Shown here piece after piece: positions 38,484 to 48,282 of a stretch of DNA of 64,000 nucleotides. The DNA lies in the NCBI RefSeq assembly GCF_001423615.1, contig NZ_LMOU01000001.1:820539-884538 (forward strand). The letters are read 5' to 3'. The translations under genes and the position numbers were made by a program. Under the pieces are notes generated by a model that saw only the letters and a list, made by a program, of their open reading frames with translations, was not told the DNA's origin and ran no database searches. Every line of letters begins with the position of its first letter. Position 1 is the first letter of the stretch. This stretch comes from Microbacterium sp. Leaf159. GTDB taxonomy: Bacteria > Actinomycetota > Actinomycetes > Actinomycetales > Microbacteriaceae.

Positions 38484-39272
38484 TTAGCCCGCGAGCTTCT
38501 GGCGAAGGTCGGCGAGTCGAGCGGAGATGCTGCCGTCGATGACATCGTCGGCGATCTGCACGCGCAGGCCTCCGACGACGGCGGGGTCGAAGACCTCGTT
38601 GAGGGATACGTTGCCGTCGTAGCGGCTCGAGAGTGCGGCGCTCAGGCGGGTGCGCTGTGCGTCGGTCAGCGGCTTGGCGGTATGCACCGTCGCCACCACC
38701 CGGTCACCCTGATCCGCGACGATGCGCGTCGCCCGCGACAGCATCTGCCGGATGCGACGCTCACGCGGCTGGCGGACCAGCGACGAGACGATCAGCGCGG
38801 CGGCGTCGCTGACGCCCCCGGCCAGAAGCCTCTCGACGAGAGCACCCTTGGCGTCCTCTCCCCCGAGGCGGGTTCCGAGCGCGAGCTCGAGATCCGCGTT
38901 CGCGGCGATGACCCGGGAGAAGCCGAACAGCTCTCCCCCGATGTCGGCCTGGGGAGTGGAGATCGCCGCAGCGCGGATGGCCAGTTCCTCGACGCCGTCG
39001 ACGAGCTGCGACGTGGAGGACCAGCGCTGAGCGACGACGGTCTTCAGGACGTTCTGCACGTCCTGGGAGAATCCGCCGAAGACCGCCGACACGACGTTCT
39101 GTCGCGCCTCTGCCGGAGCCGAGGGATCGGTGAGCGCGCCGCTCAGCTGAGACGACTCCGCCACGGTCCTGGCAGCTGCGAACAGCTCCCTGGCCGAGTC
39201 GAGAGTGACGTCCTTCGCTGCGGCAAGCGACTGAGTGGATGCCGCGAGTGCCTGAGTGGTCGCGCTGCCCAT
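38484..39272 (-). CDS. atpH: F1F0 ATP synthase subunit delta
   Basis: 262 residues, longer than E. coli delta (177) because of the extra N-terminal part usual in actinobacteria. The C-terminal conserved block [19 protein letters not shown] and the ending [16 protein letters not shown] fit the OSCP family. It links F1 to the peripheral stalk. Start ATG overlaps the atpF stop by one base (TAATG), so translation is coupled. Confidence 0.95.
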   Translation of the reverse strand: MGSATTQALAASTQSLAAAKDVTLDSARELFAAARTVAESSQLSGALTDPSAPAEARQNVVSAVFGGFSQDVQNVLKTVVAQRWSSTSQLVDGVEELAIRAAAISTPQADIGGELFGFSRVIAANADLELALGTRLGGEDAKGALVERLLAGGVSDAAALIVSSLVRQPRERRIRQMLSRATRIVADQGDRVVATVHTAKPLTDAQRTRLSAALSSRYDGNVSLNEVFDPAVVGGLRVQIADDVIDGSISARLADLRQKLAG

Positions 39273-39826
39273 TACTGAGCCGCCTTCTCGGATGCTTCGA
39301 GGTCGGCGAGGAAGCGGTCGACGACCGCCGTCGCGCGAGCATCGTCCGAGAGCGTCTCGCCGACCACGCCACCGGCGAGGTCGATGGCGAGCGAGCCCAC
39401 CTCGCTGCGCAGCGACACGAGAGCGGTCTGACGCTCCGCCTCGATCTGCGTGTGCGCGGTCGCCGTGATGCGAGCGGCCTCGCTCGACGCGGTGTCCTTG
39501 GCTTCGGCGACGATCTTCTTGCCGTCCTCACGGGCGGCCTCGCGGATCTCTCCGGCCTCGGTGCGCGCCTCGGCGAGCTGCCGGGTGTACTCCTCGAGAG
39601 CGGCCTCAGCCTGCTTCTGGGCCTCGTCGGCCTTGGCGATGTTGCCCTCGATGGCGGCGGACCGCTTGTCGAGCATCGCCGTGAACTTCGGAAGGGCGAC
39701 CTTCCACACGACGACGAGGATGACGAGGAACCACAGGCCCGACCAGATGATGTCGTACCACGCAGGGATCAGCGGGTTGTGTGTTTCACCCTCTGCTGCG
39801 AGGTTCGTGACAAGAGCGTTCAGCAT
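39272..39826 (-). CDS. atpF: F1F0 ATP synthase subunit b
   Basis: 184 residues: one membrane helix near 25-45 (IIWSGLWFLVILVVVWKVAL) followed by a long, charged, heptad-patterned helix (about 50-165) that forms the peripheral stalk. ATG at 39826 with GGAGAC upstream, 28 bases after atpE. Confidence 0.96.
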   Translation of the reverse strand: MLNALVTNLAAEGETHNPLIPAWYDIIWSGLWFLVILVVVWKVALPKFTAMLDKRSAAIEGNIAKADEAQKQAEAALEEYTRQLAEARTEAGEIREAAREDGKKIVAEAKDTASSEAARITATAHTQIEAERQTALVSLRSEVGSLAIDLAGGVVGETLSDDARATAVVDRFLADLEASEKAAQ

Positions 39827-39853
39827 CCTGTCTCCTTCAGAAGTCGGTAGAGA

Positions 39854-40916
<1,063 letters not shown>

Positions 40917-41062
40917 CAGGGTCGCAGCAAGATTGAACAGCGCGGGCTCCAGCTTCGGGGCACCGGTCAGAACCGGGGCGACGATGGTCGGTGTGCTTCA
41001 AGCGCAAGCGCTCGCGAACGAGCGGCGGGCACGTCATAACACTATCAGAATCTGAGGGTGTC

Positions 41063-41638
41063 CTAAGACCGCGGGGCGTCTTCTGCCGACCCTTCTTCGT
41101 CGCGGGACTCGGGGATCAGGTCGTGGCGTCCGGGGGCACGATCCTCAGGCACGACGGTCGGCAGCTGGATGCCCGGGGCATGGTCGGTCGGCGCCTGCGT
41201 GGGCAGGGACGCGTCGCTCACGTTCGGCAGTCTCATCTTCGTGATGACGATCACATCGATGACCAGGGTCGCCACGACGCCCGTGACGATCGAGAGGAAG
41301 AACACCATCGGACTGACCCACGGCTGTCCGCTCAGAACGATCATGATCACCACGAACAGCCCGAGCTTGAGCAGCCAGCCGCCCAGGACGATCGCGAAGA
41401 ACAGCTGCACGTAGAGCGGGTCTCCGAACCAGCGGTTGGCGATCAGGATGCTGAGCGCGGTGATCCCGAGGAACAGCATGGCGAGCACGACCCCGAGCAG
41501 GCCGCTCACGAGACCCTCCACGCCGTCGACGAGAAGGCCGATGCCGCCGGCCACGAGTGCGAGGACCACCATCGAGAAGGCGGACCAGAGCAGAGTCCTC
41601 CGCAGGATCGGATTGCTGGAAACGGGGCTCGGGCTCAC
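41063..41638 (-). CDS. atpI: AtpI-like membrane protein
   Basis: 191 residues with four membrane helices in the first 130 (for example LWSAFSMVVLALVAGGIGLL and VLGGWLLKLGLFVVIMIVL) and a hydrophilic acidic tail. Position directly before atpB, matching Rv1303 in mycobacteria, identifies it as the AtpI-type assembly or ion-supply protein; sequence similarity to E. coli AtpI is low. Its GTG overlaps the stop of the WecA-like gene in GTGA. Confidence 0.75.
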   Translation of the reverse strand: MSPSPVSSNPILRRTLLWSAFSMVVLALVAGGIGLLVDGVEGLVSGLLGVVLAMLFLGITALSILIANRWFGDPLYVQLFFAIVLGGWLLKLGLFVVIMIVLSGQPWVSPMVFFLSIVTGVVATLVIDVIVITKMRLPNVSDASLPTQAPTDHAPGIQLPTVVPEDRAPGRHDLIPESRDEEGSAEDAPRS

Positions 41639-42807
41639 GGGGACTCCACGGGTGTCGGGTCGGGCTCAGCAGACGCCGCGGACTTCCGTCGGCGCAGAGG
41701 ATTCAGGGTGATGACGAGGCACGCGGCGATGCCGATGACTCCGAAGGCGACGCCGGGGATGTACTGGCCGGGCCAGTCCTCACGGGCGCCCACGTACATC
41801 AGGAGGACGGCGAGGGAGATCACTGCAGTCCAGGCGTAGAAGATCAGGACGGCATCGCGGTCGCGGTGACCGAGGTCGAGCATGCGGTGGTGCAGGTGCT
41901 TGCGATCGGGAGAGAACGGCGACTTGCCGGCGTTCATGCGGCGGAGCACCGCGAGGCCGAAGTCGAGGAGCGGCAGCAGCACGACCAGCAGCGGCAGCAG
42001 GATCGGGATGAAGGCTCCGAGGAGCTGGGAGCGTCCGAGGCGCTCAGGGTCGAGCGCCGAGGGCTCCAGCTGACCGGTCACCGCGATCGCGGAGGTGGCC
42101 ATCAGCAATCCGAGGACCAGAGCGCCGGAGTCTCCCATGAACAGCTTCGCCGGGCTCCAGTTGAACGGCAGGAATCCGAGGCACGCGCCGATCAGGACCG
42201 CCGCGAGGAAGGAGGCGAGGTTGAAGTAGCTGGAGGCACCGGTGTCACGGGTCAGGATGTAGGAGTACGCGAAGAAGACCCCGTTCGCGATCAGGCACAC
42301 ACCGGCGACGAGGCCGTCCAGACCGTCGATGAAGTTGACCGCGTTCATCACGATGACGATCGCGAACATCGTGATCGTGATGCTCAACCAGCTGGAGAAC
42401 ACGATCAGGTCGCCGAACGGCAGAGACAGGATCTGCAGCCCGCCACCCACCGTGATGATCCCGGCGGCGAGGAACTGCGCGCCGAGCTTGATCATCCAGT
42501 CGAGATCCCAGAGGTCGTCGACCACGCCGATGATCGCGATCAGCAGCGATGCGGCGAGGATCGACCACATGGTCTGGGGAGGCATCCACATGTTCGCGAA
42601 AAACGGGTTCGCCGCAGACACCCCGATCGCCGCCGCGATGCCGAGGAAGATGGCGACTCCACCCAGACGCGGGGTCGGCGTGGTGTGCACATCCCGCTCG
42701 CGGATGCTCGGGTAGAGCTTGAACCGCAGGCTCAGCCGCCAGACCGCCCAGGTCAGCGCGAACGTGATCGCGGCGGTCAGGATGATCGTGAAGAGATACT
42801 GCTTCAC
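41635..42807 (-). CDS. MraY/WecA family glycosyl-1-phosphate transferase
   Basis: 390-residue polytopic membrane enzyme (about 11 helices) that transfers a sugar-1-phosphate, usually GlcNAc-1-P, to undecaprenyl phosphate. Conserved Asp-rich and catalytic motifs: PTPRLGG, IIGVVDDLWDLD, VNFIDGLDGL, FMGDSGAL and the WecA-type HLHHRMLDLGH. The mycobacterial counterpart Rv1302 starts arabinogalactan linker synthesis. A Microbacteriaceae relative lacks that polymer, so here it probably starts another wall glycopolymer. ATG overlaps the stop of sua5 (ATGA). Confidence 0.92.
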   Translation of the reverse strand: MKQYLFTIILTAAITFALTWAVWRLSLRFKLYPSIRERDVHTTPTPRLGGVAIFLGIAAAIGVSAANPFFANMWMPPQTMWSILAASLLIAIIGVVDDLWDLDWMIKLGAQFLAAGIITVGGGLQILSLPFGDLIVFSSWLSITITMFAIVIVMNAVNFIDGLDGLVAGVCLIANGVFFAYSYILTRDTGASSYFNLASFLAAVLIGACLGFLPFNWSPAKLFMGDSGALVLGLLMATSAIAVTGQLEPSALDPERLGRSQLLGAFIPILLPLLVVLLPLLDFGLAVLRRMNAGKSPFSPDRKHLHHRMLDLGHRDRDAVLIFYAWTAVISLAVLLMYVGAREDWPGQYIPGVAFGVIGIAACLVITLNPLRRRKSAASAEPDPTPVESP

Positions 42808-43511
42808 GAATCCCCGTCCGATTCCGCAGGCTCCTCAGCGGGCTCGAGCAGATCGCCGAGCACCTCCTCGAGCCGCTCGCGGCTGACAGCACCGGCGCGG
42901 AGGATGCGCACTCCGCCCGTGGTCGGCTCGGCTCCACGAGGGACGAGGGATGTGGCATCGACGATGGTCGAGGCGACGCCGTCGCGGCTCATGCCGTCTG
43001 CGAGGTAGACGGACACGCTGTCACCGAGCATCCGCTCGGCATCGAACGCCGAGATCGCCGCATCGCGACCGGTGAGGTTCGCGCTCGACACCGCGAGCGG
43101 ACCGGTCTCGGCGAGCAGCTCGAGAGCGACACGCCCTTCGGGCATGCGCACGGCGACGGTGCCCTGGGTCTCCCCCAGGTCCCAGACGAGCGACGGCTGG
43201 GCCGGCAGCACGATCGTCAGGCCGCCGGGCCAAAAGGCGTCGACGAGTCGCTGCACGGGCTCCGGCACCGACTCCGCCAGCGCGTGCAGGGTCTCCTTCG
43301 TGCCGACGAGGACGGGCGGCGGCTGGTCGCGACCTCGGCCCTTCGCATCGAGGAGCCGCTGCACCGCGGCGGGCGAGAAGGCATCGGCGGCGACACCGTA
43401 GACGGTGTCGGTGGGCATCACGATGAGTTCGCCGCGGGCGATGGCCTGGCGGGCGTGGCGCATGCCGGCGAGGAGCTGGGACTCGTCGCCGCAATCGAAG
43501 ATGGAGGACAT
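42804..43511 (-). CDS. L-threonylcarbamoyladenylate synthase (Sua5/YrdC family)
   Basis: 235 residues of the YrdC/Sua5 family, which makes threonylcarbamoyl-AMP for the t6A37 modification of ANN-decoding tRNAs. Motifs: MPTDTVYGVAADAF, the KxR-type stretch DAKGRGRDQPPPVLV, and PLAVSSANLTGRDA. YrdC-length with a short C-terminal extension rather than the full Sua5 domain. ATG at 43511. Confidence 0.92.
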   Translation of the reverse strand: MSSIFDCGDESQLLAGMRHARQAIARGELIVMPTDTVYGVAADAFSPAAVQRLLDAKGRGRDQPPPVLVGTKETLHALAESVPEPVQRLVDAFWPGGLTIVLPAQPSLVWDLGETQGTVAVRMPEGRVALELLAETGPLAVSSANLTGRDAAISAFDAERMLGDSVSVYLADGMSRDGVASTIVDATSLVPRGAEPTTGGVRILRAGAVSRERLEEVLGDLLEPAEEPAESDGDS

Positions 43512-43520
43512 GACGATCCG

Positions 43521-43526
43521 ATTCTA
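43521..43526 (-). promoter_or_regulatory. -10 element upstream of the sua5 gene
   Basis: TAGAAT on the minus strand, nine bases before the ATG; predicts an RNA start two to three bases before the codon. -35 not recognised. Confidence 0.45.
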
Positions 43527-43558
43527 GTTGGGGATGTCTGGGCGGTTCGTGTCCGCTT

Positions 43559-44425
43559 TCAGGGGCGCAGAGCGGTCGTGGCCCGATCACGCAGGGTCAG
43601 GTCGCGATGCGTCGCCGCTGCACGCCATCCGTCGCGGGTGAGGATGCTGCGGATCTCCTCCCCCTGCAGCTCCCCATGCTCGATCACGAGCAGTCCGCCC
43701 GGATGCAGGAGTTCGAGGGCGCGGACGCTGAGGACACGCACGATGTCGAGGCCGTCCTCTCCCCCGTACAGCGCCATAGACGGGTCGTACAATCGCACCT
43801 CGGGGTCGCGGGGCACGGCAGCGTCAGGCACGTACGGCGGGTTCGAGATCACGACCGACGCGGTGCCGTCGAGCTCACCGAAGGCGTCGGCGAGGTCCTC
43901 GTTGACGAGCGTCAGGTTGTCGACTCCTGCGGTGTTCCTCGCCGCCCACGGATAGGCATCGGGAGACAGCTCCGTCGCGAAGATCCGGGAGTGGGGCACC
44001 TCGGTCGCCATGGCCAGCGCGATGGCCCCGCTCCCGGTGCCGAGGTCGACGCCGATGGGCTCGGGCGACGGCGATCCCAGAAGGGCGTCGATCGCGTACT
44101 GCACCACGGTCTCGGTCTCGGGCCGGGGGACGAAGACACCCGGTCCGACCGCGAGCTCGAGGTGCCGGAACGGCGCCGTCCCGGTGATGTGCTGCAGCGG
44201 CTCCCTCGCCGAGCGGCGGGTGACGAGCGCGTCGAAGGCGACCGCAGGGTCGTCGGCGATCGCGTCGCCCCTGATCACGGCAGCCTGCACCTCTCCCCGC
44301 CGCGCACCGAGGATGTGTCCCGCCAGGAGCTCCGCATCGACGAGCGGATCCGGGACGCCGGCCTCCGCGAGTCGTCGGGCGGCGGCGTGCACCGCGGAGG
44401 CGAGGGAGATATCAGGCATGAGCAC
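43559..44425 (-). CDS. prmC: peptide chain release factor N5-glutamine methyltransferase
   Basis: 288-residue HemK/PrmC enzyme that methylates the Gln of the GGQ motif in RF1 and RF2. SAM-binding motif GVDLGTGSGAIALAMA and the catalytic NPPYVPD. Full length. GTG at 44425 (an ATG follows six bases later and is equally possible). In mycobacteria prmC directly follows prfA; here about 6 kb of other genes lies between. Confidence 0.94.
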   Translation of the reverse strand: MLMPDISLASAVHAAARRLAEAGVPDPLVDAELLAGHILGARRGEVQAAVIRGDAIADDPAVAFDALVTRRSAREPLQHITGTAPFRHLELAVGPGVFVPRPETETVVQYAIDALLGSPSPEPIGVDLGTGSGAIALAMATEVPHSRIFATELSPDAYPWAARNTAGVDNLTLVNEDLADAFGELDGTASVVISNPPYVPDAAVPRDPEVRLYDPSMALYGGEDGLDIVRVLSVRALELLHPGGLLVIEHGELQGEEIRSILTRDGWRAAATHRDLTLRDRATTALRP

Positions 44426-44478
44426 AAGCGTAGAGCGCGGGAAGGTGTCATATTGCCCGACCCCCGAGGGCGCTCGCC

Positions 44479-44484
44479 TAGGCT
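44479..44484 (+). promoter_or_regulatory. putative -10 element for cysK
   Basis: TAGGCT, giving a predicted start near 44491 and a 5' leader of about 30 bases that contains AGGAAGG nine bases before the ATG. Confidence 0.4.
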
Positions 44485-44520
44485 GGAGCCGCAGTCACCC
44501 CGCACAGGAAGGCTCTCCCC

Positions 44521-45459
44521 ATGCCCGGTATCCACTCCGACATCACCAGCGCGTTCGGCAACACTCCTCTGGTTCGCCTCAACCGGGTCACCGAGGGTCT
44601 CGGCGCGACCGTGCTCGCCAAGCTCGAGTTCTACAATCCGGCGTCGAGCGTCAAGGACCGGCTCGGCATCGCGATCGTCGACGCTGCTGAGGCGTCAGGC
44701 GAGCTGAAACCCGGGGGCACGATCGTCGAGGCGACGAGCGGCAACACCGGGATCGCGTTGGCGATGGTCGGTGCAGCGCGCGGCTACAAGGTGATCCTCA
44801 CGATGCCCGCGTCGATGTCGAAGGAGCGGCGCATGCTCCTCAAGGCCTTCGGCGCCGAGCTCGTCCTCACCGACCCCACGAAGGGCATGACGCACGCGAT
44901 CTCCGAGGCTGAGGCCATCGCCGCCCGGACGCCGGGCGCCGTGCTGGCGAAGCAGTTCGCCAATGAGGCGAACCCCGCCATCCACCGCCGGACCACAGCC
45001 GAGGAGATCCTCCGCGATACCGAGGGCTCCGTCGACTACCTCGTCGCGGGCATCGGCACCGGCGGAACCATCACCGGCGTCGGCCAGGTGCTGAAGGAGC
45101 GCGTCCCAGGCGTTCAGATCGTCGCCGTCGAGCCCAAGGACTCCCCCATCCTGACCGAGGGACACCCCGGACCGCACAAGATTCAGGGCATCGGACCGAA
45201 CTTCGTGCCGCCCATCCTCGACCGCGACGTCCTCGACGAGGTCATCGACGTCACCTTCGACGATGCCATCCGGGTCGCACGGGAGACAGCGAGCCGTGAG
45301 GGCATCCTCGTGGGCATGTCGAGCGGTGCCGCGATCTGGGCAGCCCTGCAGGTCGCGCAGCGTCCGGAGGCCGCAGGGAAGACCATCGTCGTCATCATCC
45401 CCTCGTTCGGTGAGCGCTACCTCTCGACCGCCCTGTACGAGCACCTGCGCGAATCCTGA
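44521..45459 (+). CDS. cysK: cysteine synthase A (O-acetylserine sulfhydrylase)
   Basis: 312-residue PLP enzyme that makes cysteine from O-acetylserine and sulfide. PLP lysine K45 in [11 protein letters not shown], phosphate-cupping [10 protein letters not shown], and [11 protein letters not shown]. About standard length. cysE, which supplies O-acetylserine, starts nine bases downstream, so the pair is one cysteine operon; the ending [13 protein letters not shown] does not include the unusual long tail of CysM. Confidence 0.96.
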   Translation: MPGIHSDITSAFGNTPLVRLNRVTEGLGATVLAKLEFYNPASSVKDRLGIAIVDAAEASGELKPGGTIVEATSGNTGIALAMVGAARGYKVILTMPASMSKERRMLLKAFGAELVLTDPTKGMTHAISEAEAIAARTPGAVLAKQFANEANPAIHRRTTAEEILRDTEGSVDYLVAGIGTGGTITGVGQVLKERVPGVQIVAVEPKDSPILTEGHPGPHKIQGIGPNFVPPILDRDVLDEVIDVTFDDAIRVARETASREGILVGMSSGAAIWAALQVAQRPEAAGKTIVVIIPSFGERYLSTALYEHLRES

Positions 45460-45467
45460 TCCGTCCG

Positions 45468-46037
45468 ATGGGCATGATCGGCCGAATGCGCGAGGACATC
45501 GCGGCAGCTCGACTTCGCGACCCCGCTGCTCGCAGCGCAGCAGAGGTGGCACTCCTCTATCCCGGACTGCACGCCATCTGGGCGCACCGCGTCTCGCATG
45601 CGCTCTGGCGCCGGCGGCTCCGCCTGCTCGCACGCGCGACGTCGCAGGTCTCGCGCTGGCTGACGGGCATCGAGATCCATCCCGGCGCGCAGATCGGGCG
45701 GCGGTTCTTCATCGATCACGGCATGGGCGTGGTCATCGGAGAGACGGCCGAGGTCGGCGACGACGTGATGCTGTACCACGGGGTCACACTCGGCGGCCGG
45801 ACCAGGGACTCCGGCAAAAGGCATCCGACCCTCGGCGACGGCGTCGCCGTGGGTGCGGGAGCCAAGATCCTCGGACCCATCATGATCGGCGAGGGATCGG
45901 TGGTCGGCGCGAACGCCGTGGTCACCCGCGATGCCCCCGCAGACAGCATCCTGGTCGGGATCCCGGCGAAGGCACGGGCGCGCGTCCTCGGCGAAGACAC
46001 CAAGGCAGTGCTCACGGCGCCGGAGTACTCGATCTGA
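45468..46037 (+). CDS. cysE: serine O-acetyltransferase (short type)
   Basis: 189-residue hexapeptide-repeat acetyltransferase that activates serine for cysteine synthesis. Left-handed beta-helix repeats from about 65 with [31 protein letters not shown] and [10 protein letters not shown]. It is the short actinobacterial/Bacillus form lacking the first ~75 residues of E. coli CysE. Three in-frame ATG codons lie within the first seven residues (45468, 45474, 45486); the first is used here. The tail ends in PEYSI; the terminal Ile fits the CysE-CysK docking peptide seen in other species. Confidence 0.93.
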   Translation: MGMIGRMREDIAAARLRDPAARSAAEVALLYPGLHAIWAHRVSHALWRRRLRLLARATSQVSRWLTGIEIHPGAQIGRRFFIDHGMGVVIGETAEVGDDVMLYHGVTLGGRTRDSGKRHPTLGDGVAVGAGAKILGPIMIGEGSVVGANAVVTRDAPADSILVGIPAKARARVLGEDTKAVLTAPEYSI

Positions 46038-46067
46038 GAGTCCTTCCGGCTCCGGCCGGGACGCTTC

Positions 46068-46469
46068 TCAGCGAGCCCGCGACTTCTCGACCTTCTTGCG
46101 CAGGAAGATCAGCGGAAGCAGCACGCTGCCGAGCGCCGTGACGAGCCACACGATCACGGCTCCGAGCAGCCAGCCGGCGAGATCCACGATGCGCAGGCCG
46201 CCGATCGGCAGCAGCACGACGACGACCAGGGCGATCAGAGTCGACACGATCCCGATGCCTCCCATCAGCACCGGCGCGTAGCGGTCGGCGATCTTGCTGA
46301 CCCAGGGGGCGAGCACGCTCTGCACGATCGCGAAGATCAGGATGCAGATGACGAACCCCCACCACTTGTCCCACTGGATCTGGAATCCGTCGAGCACGAG
46401 ATCGGCGACGATGAGGCCGAGACCTGCGGACACGACATACAGGAGCGCGCGGAAGAGGAACGTGATCAC
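46068..46469 (-). CDS. small four-helix membrane protein (PF04020, phage-holin-IV-like)
   Basis: 133 residues with four hydrophobic helices and a short basic tail (LRKKVEKSRAR). The pattern matches the PF04020 family often named phage holin family, which is widespread in chromosomes without any prophage link. No lysin, integrase or other phage gene is nearby, so a lysis role is not supported; function unknown. GTG start six bases after TAGGCT. Confidence 0.8.
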   Translation of the reverse strand: MITFLFRALLYVVSAGLGLIVADLVLDGFQIQWDKWWGFVICILIFAIVQSVLAPWVSKIADRYAPVLMGGIGIVSTLIALVVVVLLPIGGLRIVDLAGWLLGAVIVWLVTALGSVLLPLIFLRKKVEKSRAR

Positions 46470-46475
46470 GGCCCG

Positions 46476-46481
46476 AGCCTA
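46476..46481 (-). promoter_or_regulatory. -10 element giving a leaderless transcript of the four-helix protein
   Basis: TAGGCT on the minus strand, six bases before the GTG at 46469. Confidence 0.55.
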
Positions 46482-46549
46482 GCGCCACCGCGCGGAACGA
46501 CGGGGAACCGCAGTGTGATCGTGACTGTCACTCGGGTTCGACCGAGCGC

Positions 46550-46586
46550 GATCGCGGGGAGCCGGAGCGTCCGGCTCCCCGCGATC
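46550..46586 (-). terminator. terminator after the citrate-type transporter
   Basis: A perfect 17-bp stem with a 3-base loop (core GGGGAGCCGGA with TCCGGCTCCCC), 7 bases past the transporter stop on the minus strand. No T-run. Confidence 0.85.
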
Positions 46587-46592
46587 TCTGCG

Positions 46593-48137
46593 TCACTGCG
46601 CCACGAAGAAGGGGATGGCACCGGACAGGATGCCGACTCCGAGCATGACGAGCGACACGACCGTCGCTCGCCACAGCACCTTGCGGTGGTGATCGCCGAG
46701 GTTGACGCTCGCCAGCGAGACGAGCAGCAGGATCGCCGGCACGAGCGGACTCTGCAGGTGCACGGGTTGCCCGATGATCGACGCGCGCGCCATCTCCACC
46801 GGGTCGATGCCGAACGCCGCAGCGCTCTGGGAGAGCACGGGGAGGATGCCGAAGTAGAACGCGTCGTTCGACATGAAAAACGTGAACGGGATCGACAGGA
46901 GTCCGGTGATGGGTGCGAGGAACGGGCCGAGTGCCGGCGGGAGGACGTCGGTGATCCATGTCGCCATGGCGTCGACCATCCCGGTGCCCGACAGGACTCC
47001 TACCAGCACTCCGGCCGCGATCACCATCGAGACGACCCCCACGATGCTCGGCGCGTGAGCGACGATCTCGGACGCCTGGTCCTTGATCCCGCGGAAGTTG
47101 ACCAGGAGGGCCACGGCGGCGCCGACCATGAACACGTACGGGAGCGGCATGATGTCGAGCACCAGCAGCACCATGACGGCGACCGTGAGCGCCAGGTTGA
47201 ACCAGATCAGCCTGGGTCGGAGCGTCGGCCGTGCGGGGTCGAGCATGGTGTCGGCCATCGCGGTGTCCGCGAGGTCGACGCTCGCGGCGGCGACGGGGCC
47301 GCGTCCGCCGGAGACGACGACGATGTTGCCGGTGCGCAGCGCGGCGCGGGCACCCGGAGTCGCATCGGAGCCGCGGAAGAGCTTCGGGACCGTCGAGAGC
47401 GCCCCGCCGTCGACCCCGGTGAGCCGCCCGTCGGAGTCGAGCCGTCCGAGCCGTCGGCGCTCCTGCAGGCCGAGCATCCACGCGAAGCCCAGCGTCACGA
47501 CGATGCCGACGCCGAGTGCGGGGAGCATCGGCACGAAGATCTCCGTGGGCTGCAGGCCGAGGGCTGTCGCCGCGCGCACCGTCGGACCGCCCCAGGGCAC
47601 GATGTTCAGCGTGCCGTTCATGAGTCCGGCCACGCAGGTGAGCACCACGGGGCTCATGCCGAGCCGCAGGTAGATCGGGAGCATGGCAGAGGTCGTGATG
47701 ATGAACGTCGTGGACCCGTCTCCGTCGAGCGAGACCGCACCCGCGAGGATCGCCGTGCCGAGCACGACCTTCGCGGGGTCGTCGCCCAGCAGGCGCGTGA
47801 TCATCCGGATGAGCGGATCGAACAGGCCGACGTCGATCATGATGCCGAAGAACATGATCGCGAACATCAGCAGTGCGGCGGTCGGCGCCATGGTGGCGAT
47901 CGAGTCCAGGATCATGTCGCCGAGGCCGAGGCCCGCTCCGGCGAAGAGACCGAAGACGGTGGGGACCAGGATCAGCGCCACCATGGGCGTCAGGCGCTTC
48001 GTCATGATGAGCGTCATGAACGCCAGCACCATGGTGAATCCGAGGAGGACGAGAACCCACTCCGGCGGCACGAACGCCACGTCGTACGTGGGTGCCTCTT
48101 CTGCGGCCGCGGGCAGGCCGGTGAGCATGTCGGGCAT
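46593..48137 (-). CDS. CitMHS family citrate/metal transporter
   Basis: 514-residue membrane protein with about 12 helices. Similar to CitM/CitH of Bacillus, which import citrate complexed with Mg2+, Ca2+ or related ions together with protons. Conserved stretches: SLDGDGSTTFIITTSAMLP and GTLNIVPWGGPTVRAA, and PFTFFMSNDAFYFGILP. A central hydrophilic loop (about 225-300) divides the two halves. The ATG at 48137 has AAGGAG at good spacing; a longer frame start 30 bases upstream is less likely. Divergent from a CitA/CitB-type two-component pair that probably controls it. Confidence 0.9.
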   Translation of the reverse strand: MPDMLTGLPAAAEEAPTYDVAFVPPEWVLVLLGFTMVLAFMTLIMTKRLTPMVALILVPTVFGLFAGAGLGLGDMILDSIATMAPTAALLMFAIMFFGIMIDVGLFDPLIRMITRLLGDDPAKVVLGTAILAGAVSLDGDGSTTFIITTSAMLPIYLRLGMSPVVLTCVAGLMNGTLNIVPWGGPTVRAATALGLQPTEIFVPMLPALGVGIVVTLGFAWMLGLQERRRLGRLDSDGRLTGVDGGALSTVPKLFRGSDATPGARAALRTGNIVVVSGGRGPVAAASVDLADTAMADTMLDPARPTLRPRLIWFNLALTVAVMVLLVLDIMPLPYVFMVGAAVALLVNFRGIKDQASEIVAHAPSIVGVVSMVIAAGVLVGVLSGTGMVDAMATWITDVLPPALGPFLAPITGLLSIPFTFFMSNDAFYFGILPVLSQSAAAFGIDPVEMARASIIGQPVHLQSPLVPAILLLVSLASVNLGDHHRKVLWRATVVSLVMLGVGILSGAIPFFVAQ

Positions 48138-48205
48138 ACGGTGACTCCTTCGTCGTCGCACCGTCATCTGCGACGGATCCTGACGAGACTAGGCAATGCG
48201 CCGCG

Positions 48206-48225
48206 TGCGGGTGCGGTATCCCGCA
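48206..48225. promoter_or_regulatory. dyad in the transporter/sensor divergent promoter
   Basis: TGCGGG and CCCGCA are perfect 6-bp arms with an 8-base spacer; a second copy of TGCGG within the spacer pairs with the same right arm. A plausible binding site for the CitB-type regulator. Confidence 0.4.
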
Positions 48226-48257
48226 TTCCCGGACGTTGTGCGCGTAGCGTGGGTTCT

Positions 48258-48270
48258 GCGCATATTGCGC
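48258..48270. promoter_or_regulatory. short palindrome before the sensor kinase gene
   Basis: GCGCA-TAT-TGCGC, perfect 5-bp arms, 12 bases before the kinase start. It includes a possible -10 (CATATT). Operator or promoter role is inferred. Confidence 0.35.
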
Positions 48271-48282
48271 GAAGGGAGCACC

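Noticed and set aside
41001..41037. Short frame starting at an ATG in the atpI-atpB gap (a possible leader peptide)
   Set aside because: No attenuator-type hairpin with T-run and no run of regulatory codons; the frame passes into atpB out of phase.
46068..46469. Phage holin as a sign of a prophage
   Set aside because: The PF04020 family name is historical; no other phage gene, integrase or att-like repeat is nearby.
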